Assembly: GCA_016937795.1 (NCBI GenBank)
Contig: JAFGVV010000005.1
Coordinates: 1-64,000, forward strand
Length of the DNA stretch: 64,000 bases
Direction of reading: 5' to 3'
From: Paludibacteraceae bacterium
GTDB taxonomy: Bacteria; Bacteroidota; Bacteroidia; Bacteroidales; Paludibacteraceae
Below, one piece after another: positions 52,474 to 59,507 of this stretch. The notes below the pieces were generated by a model that did not search any database, was not told the origin of the DNA, and worked only from the letters and a program-made list of their open reading frames with translations. Both the position numbers and the translations under genes were made by a program. Within the stretch, counting starts at the first letter, position 1, and every line of letters begins with the position of its first letter.

Positions 52474-52891
52474 ATTCCATATTATCTGCCCTGCTGGATG
52501 ACTGTTGGTTTAGAGTTTCAGGGTTTCAATTTGAAAATTTGAAAATTTGAGATTTGAAAATCCCTGGCTTCGGAAATGATTCTCAATTAATCACACTACC
52601 ACAGGTTTTATTCTCAAAACTCAAAACTCAGTACTCGGAACTCAAATCTCATAACTCATCACCTTGTCTCTCCGCCACGACTAATTTTATACGATAAAGA
52701 GTTAATCATTGTCGTTCCGAAAGCCAATACAATGCTTTATAAAGTTATTGAATTAGTTATGTTTTATTTGCATAATTTTAGGGGAAATTAGTGTGTGCGG
52801 AGGCCGAAAAGCAGAGAGAGTAGGCGAAAAATAGTAAGCTTCCTTTTTTAGCCATGACTGTTGCGATAAGTAAACATTAATAAATTAAAAT
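52474..52891. other. Intergenic region with low-complexity direct repeats
   Basis: Contains tandem GAAAATTTGAAAATTTGAGA motifs near 52530-52560 and CTCAAAACTCAAAACTCAGT-type repeats near 52613-52661, both simple-sequence intergenic repeats. Right of them the sequence is AT-rich. No gene or convincing promoter is seen. Confidence 0.6.
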
Positions 52892-53947
52892 ATGAATACA
52901 AAATCAGAAATTAAATGTTCCCACAGTTTTTTGTGGATTATTCTCATTTCTCTTATTTCATTTGGTTGTCAAAAAGGTGAAAATATTGACGATTTAAGCA
53001 TTAAAGATGGATTATTCTACGCAAAAGATAGTCTACTATACTCTGGTCTGACATATAAAAAAAACATTAATGGAAAAGATTCTTTAGTCGCTATTGTTGA
53101 TAGTGGATTATTTCACGGTAATTACTTAATTTATCATACAAATGGTCAAATAAAGGACTCAATCGTTTATAATAAAGGATCAGTAGTTGATGTTATGCAA
53201 TTCAATCCGGATGGAACACCAAATTTTACAGAAAAAGACCTAAATTATTATTGGAATAAAGATACTTGGTGGTGTTATACAAAATCCAATGAAGATACTG
53301 TATTGTTTACTGGTAGTCGGCTAGATACAATTGTAAATGTTATTTCTGAAAACCCGGAAAAGTTATACTTTAGAGCTGTTTTTTATAAAGGTTTAAAATT
53401 AAAAGGACTTTATTGTTATGAGAATTTGCAACCGTATACTGGAAAAATCAAAACAGTAAAACTTAATAATAAGAAGAATAGTATATCAATAATGGAAGTT
53501 AAAGCTGGGAAGTTACACGGAAAGCACAGACATATAAATGAAGAATATAGTTCTGAAGAGGAATTTACCTACGTTAATGGAGTTAAAGAAGGAGAATGGG
53601 TCCAAAAATCCTATGCATATGGGTATGAGTCAACAAAAAGAGGAAATTACATAAATGATAAACGTGAGGGAAGATTTACTGATTTTTCTGACAAAGAAGG
53701 ACAATTATTAGAAGAGCATTATTATGTGAATGATGAATTGGACGGTAAACAATATACTTATTGGATTAATACTGGAAATTTAAGATCGGTTGCTAATTAT
53801 GTAAATGGTTTGCAGGAAGGTATGAGTTGGTATCAGCATTCAGATGGTTCAAAAACTGAAATGTATTTTTCTAAAAGTGTGCTTAAGAAAATGGTATTTT
53901 ACAATCCGGATGGGTCATATAGTTTTACATCTTATACTAATTATTAA
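52892..53947 (+). CDS. Lipoprotein with MORN-type repeats
   Basis: A 351-residue protein. The signal peptide ends in the lipobox ISFGC (lipidated Cys26). The mature part carries antitoxin YwqK-like MORN_2 repeats: GLFHGNYLIYHTNGQIKDS, KAGKLHGKHRHINEEY, YVNGVKEGEWVQKS, YINDKREGRFTDFSDKEGQ, YVNDELDGKQYTYWINTG and YVNGLQEGMSWYQHSDGS. These 20-25-residue units form beta-hairpin ladders; their role in Bacteroidota lipoproteins is unknown. It is followed 11 bases later by the LRR protein gene, so the two are probably one operon. Codons are strongly A/T-ending compared with the housekeeping genes, consistent with acquired DNA. Confidence 0.82.
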   Translation: MNTKSEIKCSHSFLWIILISLISFGCQKGENIDDLSIKDGLFYAKDSLLYSGLTYKKNINGKDSLVAIVDSGLFHGNYLIYHTNGQIKDSIVYNKGSVVDVMQFNPDGTPNFTEKDLNYYWNKDTWWCYTKSNEDTVLFTGSRLDTIVNVISENPEKLYFRAVFYKGLKLKGLYCYENLQPYTGKIKTVKLNNKKNSISIMEVKAGKLHGKHRHINEEYSSEEEFTYVNGVKEGEWVQKSYAYGYESTKRGNYINDKREGRFTDFSDKEGQLLEEHYYVNDELDGKQYTYWINTGNLRSVANYVNGLQEGMSWYQHSDGSKTEMYFSKSVLKKMVFYNPDGSYSFTSYTNY

Positions 53948-53958
53948 ATTATTGAGTT

Positions 53959-56439
53959 ATGAAAAAACTACTATTTACTCTTTTTATTTTAGTTTATTCT
54001 TTAACCGTCTGGTCAAGCGATATTATCGTTGACGGGATTTGTTACAATGTTATTTCAAAAAAGTTTCCACAAACTGTTGAGGTAACAAAGTCTAAAAAAT
54101 ATTATTCGGGAGATATATTTATCCCTGATATAATTGATTTTAAGGGAAGATCGTATAATGTAATTTCAATAGGAAAGAATGCATTCAGAAACTGTACAAA
54201 TTTGGATAGTATTATACTTCCAAAATCTTTAAAGTCAATCAAAGATTTTGCCTTTGAAAATTGCATTAATCTAAAATTCATTACTTTGAATGAAGGTTTA
54301 GAATCTGTCGGATTTGGTGCTTTTTATAATTGCAGTAGTTTGGATATATTCTTAAATTCAACTAAAATAGAATGGAAAGAAAAATGTTTATATGGTGTAA
54401 AGTCCATGAATATTCATGAGAATTTAGTTTTTAATACATCAAATATTTCTTTGTATGACTATTTGCAACTCAGGAGTACATCCTTATCTACAGATGCTTT
54501 AAAAACATATATTACATGTATAGAATTCCAGGATAAAGACCAAAATACATTTTACGGAAAACTAATTAATGACTCATGTGTTAATGTTTTCAGTGTGCAT
54601 TTTTCAAAATTTCATACAAGTATTGTAGGATCTAAATCATTAGGGGATGGTTTTTTTTGGATCAAAGATGGTGTAAATATTATTCTACCCGATTTAATCC
54701 ATTACAACAAGATACAATTTTGTATCGTTGCAAAAGATTATAATTCTATTAATAAAGGTCGAGAGCACATCATTGAGCCAATCGTTGCAAAAGATTATAA
54801 TTCTATTAATAAAGGTCGAGAGCACATCATTGGGGCATTTGCATCAATTAAACGTCCAACAAAGCAGATTGTCAGATTGACATTTAGTAAGGATTTTGAG
54901 AAGGAAAATTCTTTTGACCTAGATACGATTATTATACACAGAAATTATTATGATCAAGAGAGCATTTCTAATCTTTTGAATAAATTTGATGAACAAAATG
55001 GGATAAGAAAGATAATAACCAACCCAAAACTTGAGGATAAACCAACGAAGTGTATTGTATTTGATGAAGATACAAACGTTAAGTCAATTGTTTCTGATGA
55101 TTATGGAATTACTCGCTTAAAAATTAAAGGTCGAAATTTTGGGAACTATATTAAATATATTTACAATTCATATCCAAATTTAGAGTTATTGGACTTGGAA
55201 GATGCTGAAATTGAAGAAGGATGGATAGAAGTATCCAATTCTCTTAAGAAGCTTATTTTACCCAAAAATCAATTTATTGTAAATACTATTATTGGTAACA
55301 ATATTTATTTAGAGGAATTAACTTTATACGCTCGTGCAGGCAAGTGTTTAGTTCTTAGTGATCAAATTTGGTGGCACGGTGACCCATATTATATATATAG
55401 GTTTAGTGTAAATGGTAAAGCTTACAAGAAGGAGAAATTTGATAAACTAATAATACCAAAATCACTGAGTAAAATAAACCTGGTATTAGACTCTGTCACT
55501 ACAATTTCGTTCTCAAATAACAAATGCTTAGATACAACATTTGTTAAGTTGTCAGATTTGTCTATAGGGGAACTTTATGACATTGATAATGCGTTATCTC
55601 ATCTTGACAGTGATTTCAAATTTAAGAATATTATTATCAATAAAAATGGTGTTGCTAAAATTGTTAGTTTTGCTAATGCGTTAACAGAACGGAATACTAT
55701 TCATCTTGCTATTCAAAAAATTAATTTAGAAACTCATAAAAACATTACTATTTTTGAAACAGGAAAGTTCACTTATAATGATCTAAGACAATTGGGGTTT
55801 CATTTTCATGAGTTAGATTATCTTCAACCAATCGAAGATATGGTTAAAAATGATATTTGGTCTTATTTTCCCACATTAAAAAAATACGACACTGAACTTA
55901 AAAAAAGTAATTTTAAAAACACTGACGAATATTTTAAGTTGAATACAGAATTTCAAAACAGAAAGAATCTATTAAATGGCAGTGTAAAATATATTTATTT
56001 ATGGCCATGGAAATTAAGTGATTATAATCTAAAAACTAAGACATTTAATCTCCAATATTCAAATTTTGATGAATATGAAACTCAAACATATCCTATTAAC
56101 TTGTTAAGTAATCGCGATTCTAAATTCTTATTTCCTTCTATTCCTACAAAAACAATATCAGAATTAATAAGTGCGTCTTTAGGCAACTGGGCTGCAAAGT
56201 ATAATTATTCAAGTTCAGTTAATGTAAATGTTGATCCTATGATTGCAGAAAAAATTGAAGCGAATAAAGATAGTATTTCAATATTATTTATATTCAAAAA
56301 AATTGATTCAGCAAAAGATTATTTTTTTAGAGGAAATTATAAATTCACCTATTATACAATTAACGAGGTTAGAGTGTTGATAGTTAATTGGAGTAATAAT
56401 GAAATTTATTACAACAAATTATATAGCCCGGTTAAATAG
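53959..56439 (+). CDS. Secreted BspA-like leucine-rich-repeat protein
   Basis: An 826-residue protein with signal peptide about 1-20 (LLFTLFILVYSLTVWSSD). Residues about 60-150 contain three LRR_5 (BspA/TpLRR) repeats: VISIGKNAFRNCTNLDSIIL, SLKSIKDFAFENCINLKFIT and LESVGFGAFYNCSSLDIFLN. The remaining about 650 residues are Asn/Lys/Ile-rich with no domain I recognise; weak LRR-like pieces recur near 395-440. It lacks a T9SS sorting domain. An in-frame tandem duplication of 19 residues (AKDYNSINKGREHIIEPIV unit) occurs near 256-293. Coding sequence is very AT-rich. A surface or adhesion role is suggested only by the LRR family. Confidence 0.75.
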   Translation: MKKLLFTLFILVYSLTVWSSDIIVDGICYNVISKKFPQTVEVTKSKKYYSGDIFIPDIIDFKGRSYNVISIGKNAFRNCTNLDSIILPKSLKSIKDFAFENCINLKFITLNEGLESVGFGAFYNCSSLDIFLNSTKIEWKEKCLYGVKSMNIHENLVFNTSNISLYDYLQLRSTSLSTDALKTYITCIEFQDKDQNTFYGKLINDSCVNVFSVHFSKFHTSIVGSKSLGDGFFWIKDGVNIILPDLIHYNKIQFCIVAKDYNSINKGREHIIEPIVAKDYNSINKGREHIIGAFASIKRPTKQIVRLTFSKDFEKENSFDLDTIIIHRNYYDQESISNLLNKFDEQNGIRKIITNPKLEDKPTKCIVFDEDTNVKSIVSDDYGITRLKIKGRNFGNYIKYIYNSYPNLELLDLEDAEIEEGWIEVSNSLKKLILPKNQFIVNTIIGNNIYLEELTLYARAGKCLVLSDQIWWHGDPYYIYRFSVNGKAYKKEKFDKLIIPKSLSKINLVLDSVTTISFSNNKCLDTTFVKLSDLSIGELYDIDNALSHLDSDFKFKNIIINKNGVAKIVSFANALTERNTIHLAIQKINLETHKNITIFETGKFTYNDLRQLGFHFHELDYLQPIEDMVKNDIWSYFPTLKKYDTELKKSNFKNTDEYFKLNTEFQNRKNLLNGSVKYIYLWPWKLSDYNLKTKTFNLQYSNFDEYETQTYPINLLSNRDSKFLFPSIPTKTISELISASLGNWAAKYNYSSSVNVNVDPMIAEKIEANKDSISILFIFKKIDSAKDYFFRGNYKFTYYTINEVRVLIVNWSNNEIYYNKLYSPVK
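54724..54832. repeat. 57-bp in-frame tandem duplication inside the LRR gene
   Basis: 54724-54775 and 54781-54832 are identical over 52 bases with a period of 57 bases (19 codons). Identity at the DNA level indicates a recent duplication, or possibly an assembly artefact. Confidence 0.9.
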
Positions 56440-57040
56440 ATCTTTTATTCAAAAAACATGAATAGAATTTATACAAGTTAGTATTTAACCACATAGTGAC
56501 ACAATAGTATTTATTCTTAGAACTGTTGAAAAGAAGAACACATAGCTGTAAATGTTTAAAATATTTACTTTCAAACTCTACAAGCCGTTAAATTCGATTA
56601 GGCTGCGTCAAATAACTTGTTATTTCACAACTATGTGCTCTTTCTTTAAATATATATAACCAGTAAAAAACTATTGTGCAACTATGTGTTTATGTAACTT
56701 ATATAATAGTTGATTCAAATTAGAATATCACAAATATTAAAGTGTAGTAATTTTTAAATTTAGGGATATATCAATATTGCTGTTGACAATTATGGAATTG
56801 TAGCAGATCAGTTGGTTAAAATAGGGAATTTAATATATGAAACGAGCGAATCATTCGATGTTGATATTGAAAGTGTAAAGGAAAAAAAACAAGTATATCC
56901 CCAAATAGTATTATATAAGGTGTGGATGATGCTATTGACGTTTAGAAAAAGCAAGTAATCTTATGAGTTATACTGAAATTTAGTCGCAAATACACCTAAG
57001 TTATAGATATTGTAAAACAAATAAAAATAAATTTAATCTT
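56440..57040. other. Intergenic region with a possible gene remnant
   Basis: AT-rich. From 56764 to 56958 an open stretch of 64 codons without a start codon reads GYINIAVDNYGIVADQLVKI and continues YETSESFDVDIESVKEKK. It looks more protein-like than the surroundings and may be a decayed fragment, but I recognise no family. No terminator was recognised after the LRR gene. Confidence 0.4.
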
Positions 57041-57931
57041 ATGAAGACACTAAGCAGCACGACACTGCTTTTGATTCTGTTACTACTTTCATGTAGCAAT
57101 TCAAAAATAAACAGCAAAGAAAATGTCAATATCACTTCTACACAAAAAAGTAGTTCATTTGACTCGGCAGCAAACGAAATTTACATTGGCTTTGTAAATA
57201 GAGGTAACTACGATAAATCAGATGAAATCAATATTAATATATATCCCAAAAGTAATGAATATCATTTTTCTAATGAAAGTACAGATTCAGTCATATATAA
57301 AGATGATAATAGCTTTATATGTCGAATTCCGCTAAGTATTGCAAGAAATGAATTTGATTTAGGAGGTATAGAGGAGTTGACAATTTATGACGAAAGCAAC
57401 AACGAGTTAACAAAAGCTCATTTTGTTCGTGCTGTATATTCTGAAAATGATCTTTCTAATTATTTAGCTGTTTACAAAACAGATAATCCTAAATTGTTAG
57501 ACAAAGCAGTTTATTGTATTGGGAATCTGAAAGAAAACTTAACGAAAGCATTTTATACTGAATTTAAAAATAGTAAATTGACAAATGAAATAGTTAACAG
57601 TCTAAAGCTGACACATAACTACAATTTGAATAGTAAACATTATAACGACAATACCACTAAAGCTACTATTTCAGTAATAAATTATGACCAGAATGTACAA
57701 ATTGTTGAGAAATCGAGTTCAGGCTATAATTGTATTTACAAAAATAATGAAGATGAGAATATCTTTAGGTTAATATTTGTTCCGATTGTTAGAAATTCAA
57801 AACCAATTCTGTTGACTTATTTTGGGATACCTGAATCAGAAGCTGAATGGATATCAGTTTTAGTTTATGACGGTACGAAATACATACCGACAGACAAACA
57901 GCGAATTAAAAACACAACTACAACCCGCTAA
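57041..57931 (+). CDS. Putative lipoprotein of unknown function
   Basis: A 296-residue protein with a short signal peptide and lipobox LLLSC (Cys18, preceded by TTLLLILLLL). After a Ser/Asn-rich linker (about 20-45) the mature part appears to be mixed alpha/beta with no motif I recognise (IYIGFVNRGNYDKSDEININ near the start, FGIPESEAEWISVLVYDG near the end). Codon use is strongly A/T-biased like its island neighbours. There is a roughly 600-base gap from the LRR gene upstream, so it is probably transcribed separately. Confidence 0.7.
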   Translation: MKTLSSTTLLLILLLLSCSNSKINSKENVNITSTQKSSSFDSAANEIYIGFVNRGNYDKSDEININIYPKSNEYHFSNESTDSVIYKDDNSFICRIPLSIARNEFDLGGIEELTIYDESNNELTKAHFVRAVYSENDLSNYLAVYKTDNPKLLDKAVYCIGNLKENLTKAFYTEFKNSKLTNEIVNSLKLTHNYNLNSKHYNDNTTKATISVINYDQNVQIVEKSSSGYNCIYKNNEDENIFRLIFVPIVRNSKPILLTYFGIPESEAEWISVLVYDGTKYIPTDKQRIKNTTTTR

Positions 57932-57979
57932 TCCCCGTTCTATAAGTTTAAGGCGGTTTGACGTGGGTTTAGCAGATTA

Positions 57980-58531
57980 TTGCAATCGCATTTGCTTGGT
58001 CGCAGGGTGATAGGAAATTTTGCTTTTTCCGGTTGCGCCTGCTTAACTAAAATAGCTTCACCCTCGTATAATGCATTCTCAGGTTTTAGTTTAAATATTC
58101 CCTCATCAGTATCTGCAATCGGCGATAATGCTTTTGAGGGTTGCAAAATGCTTGGCTCCATGCAGGTAGAGGCTGCCACACCACCTCAGGTGTCAGGTAA
58201 TACTTTTAACGGCGTTTCCAAGTCAATACCCGTAAAAGTGCCCAAAGGCTCAATTGATCAGTACCGAACTGCTTTTGGTTGGAAGGACTTCGCCTATCTG
58301 ACCGAAACAGGAATGGATGTGCAGCAGCCGGTCAGCTTTAATTGTTATGTTGAAAATGGCACCATAGTTATCGGAGGTGTTAAGAGCGAAAGTCGTCTTG
58401 TGGTGTCGGATTTACAGGGCAAACAACTGTGCAACCGTACTGTGAACTCCGAAACAACACGTGTAGAACTTGCACACCGGGGAGTTTATATGGTTAGTGT
58501 AGGTGGCAAAGCAGTAAAAGTGCTATACTGA
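57980..58531 (+). pseudogene. Truncated BspA-like LRR protein with T9SS sorting domain
   Basis: The open frame of 183 residues lacks a signal peptide. From about residue 10 it is clearly the C-terminal part of a BspA-like protein: IGNFAFSGCACLTKIA, SVSAIGDNAFEGCKML (LRR_5 units), then the terminal phrase IPVKVPKGSIDQYRTAFGWK, and a type A T9SS sorting domain (ENGTIVIGGVKSESRLVVSD ... RGVYMVSVGGKAVKVLY). Upstream sequence has no matching continuation, so the 5' part is lost. Its G/C content is visibly higher than the adjacent island genes, suggesting a different source. It could in principle be a leftover tail of a gene displaced by the island. A strong terminator follows at 58585-58626. Confidence 0.75.
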
Positions 58532-58584
58532 TGTGCAATAGCTAAAACTCAACTGAGGATATATAAGGAAAAAACGAATAGCCG

Positions 58585-58626
58585 AAAAGACCACTGATAA
58601 CGAAAATATATCAGTGGTCTTTTTTT
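58585..58626 (+). terminator. Intrinsic terminator after the truncated BspA gene
   Basis: AAAAGACCACTGATA (58585-58599) pairs with TATCAGTGGTCTTTT (about 58608-58622), followed by further T residues. Confidence 0.88.
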
Positions 58627-59044
58627 ATGTGGAAAGTGAATGTGAAATATACTATTTGTTAGTAATTTGCGACTATAAAATGAAAAGGGTGATTGTTTCA
58701 GATTCAATCTTTTCCATGATTTGCTTTTGGTGAAATTACTCAAGAAATGTATATAAAGTTCAATAACAAAATAGCAGCTGATATTGCAGCATTAGAACCC
58801 GATTTTGATATGGACGAAAAAACAATATCTAACTTTGAATCCATGATAGATAAGGCAGTTGATTTTTCTCGTAATATGCAGAAATACTGGTTATTGGCGA
58901 GAGTTGAAAATAAGAAACAAATACAAAAATTGGTGTTTCCGGATGGGTTAATCCTTGACACGAAAAATCGTCAATATCTAACTTCTAATACCAATGAATT
59001 ATTTGTTCTAAATCGCTCATTTTTAAATGAATATGAGGTAGATG

Positions 59045-59082
59045 AAAAAGGACTTTCCACTCAAAAAAGTGAAAAGTCCTCG
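59045..59082 (-). terminator. Intrinsic terminator of the tRNA gene, within the right direct repeat
   Basis: On the minus strand GGACTTTTCACT ... AGTGGAAAGTCC followed by TTTTT, immediately after the tRNA 3' end. The whole segment to 59090 is duplicated at 48221-48266. Confidence 0.88.
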
Positions 59083-59090
59083 ACAGTAGC
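59045..59090. repeat. Right direct repeat (attR-like)
   Basis: 46-base copy of 48221-48266 with one mismatch. It covers the tRNA terminator and the last four tRNA bases. Confidence 0.9.
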
Positions 59091-59160
59091 GGGAACGAGA
59101 GTTGAACTCGTGACCTCCGGGTTATGAATCCGACGCTCTAACCAACTGAGCTATCCCGCC
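59087..59160 (-). tRNA. tRNA with CAT anticodon, probably elongator tRNA-Met
   Basis: A 74-base cloverleaf on the minus strand. The acceptor 5' strand is GGCGGGA, pairing with TCCCGCT and discriminator A. The D-arm is GCTCAGTTGGTTAGAGC, the anticodon loop TTCATAA (anticodon CAT), and the T-arm ACGAGTTCAACTCTCGT. CCA is not encoded. G1-U72 is a wobble pair and one A-C mismatch closes the anticodon stem. Elongator Met is most likely; tRNA-Ile2 (lysidine-modified CAT) is the alternative. A textbook promoter (59179-59209) precedes it and a terminator follows. Confidence 0.93.
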
Positions 59161-59178
59161 ATTTCCGAAAAGCGAGTG

Positions 59179-59209
59179 CAAAGATAGTGTTTTTGCCTAA
59201 TTTGGCAAA
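59179..59209 (-). promoter_or_regulatory. Promoter of the tRNA gene
   Basis: On the minus strand TTTG (59206-59209), a 19-base spacer and TATCTTTG (59179-59186): a perfect match to the Bacteroidota primary sigma consensus. The predicted start is about 10-12 bases before the mature tRNA 5' end. Confidence 0.82.
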
Positions 59210-59442
59210 TAGTTTAGGTGAATTTTTTAAATTATTTTCATGCGTGGCAACTTAAATAGCTGACTTGTTGATTTCAGGTCGTTATCTGGATATTAAAAAC
59301 CCTCTTTTCATAAGTAAAATAAGTTCCAGAGGTTCCGTCTGAATATTCAGAGTAGATAATAGATGCAAAACTCTGAAACACGAGACTATGAAACCCAAAA
59401 CACAGTTCATTATTTATAACTTCTGTAAATAACCCTTTATGC

Positions 59443-59473
59443 TTTGCTTTCACATTTTATTAGCGTAAATTTG
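59443..59473 (+). promoter_or_regulatory. Promoter of the PurF-like gene
   Basis: TTTG at 59443-59446, a 19-base spacer, TAAATTTG at 59466-59473. The predicted leader to the ATG at 59508 is about 28 bases. Confidence 0.78.
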
Positions 59474-59507
59474 CGGCTTGATTAACGAAAAAAAATAACA
59501 ATTATCC

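Larger units (their letters stand above)
48221..59090. mobile_element. Putative 10.9-kb genomic island at tRNA(CAT), bounded by 46-bp direct repeats
   Basis: The outer limits are the direct repeats 48221-48266 and 59045-59090 (45 of 46 bases identical, same orientation). The right copy contains the 3' end and terminator of the tRNA gene (59087-59160, minus). A serine-recombinase C-terminal remnant (58747-59127) lies against that copy, the usual place for an integrase gene. Cargo: LytTR response regulator and propeller kinase (48771-52473), MORN lipoprotein, LRR surface protein, another lipoprotein and a truncated BspA/T9SS gene. Genes from about 52.9 to 57.9 kb are visibly more AT-rich than flanking genes. 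The recombinase is broken, so the island is probably immobile now. The island interpretation is inferred from boundary repeats and content. Confidence 0.65.
58747..59127 (+). pseudogene. C-terminal remnant of a large serine recombinase
   Basis: About 100 residues match the distal part of large serine recombinases of Bacteroidota: a coiled-coil region (AADIAALEPDF ... ISNFESMIDKAVDFSRNMQK) followed by the diagnostic terminal phrase KQIQKLVFPDGLILDTKNRQ and LTSNTNELFVLNRSF. The catalytic resolvase domain and zinc ribbon are absent; the frame is closed upstream at 58717-58719. Beyond about residue 100 the frame runs through the 46-bp repeat and then antisense through the tRNA (GTRVELVTSGL), so those residues are not original protein. 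Its position against the tRNA is where an integrase gene of an integrated element would lie. Inactive. Confidence 0.78.

Noticed and set aside
52613..52661. Regulatory direct repeats for the LytTR protein in the CTCAAAACTCAAAACTCAG run
   Set aside because: The motif is simple low-complexity repetition of a kind I associate with Bacteroidota intergenic DNA, with no defined promoter beside it.
59091..59127. GTRVELVTSGL tail of the recombinase remnant
   Set aside because: It is the antisense translation of the tRNA gene, not part of the original protein.
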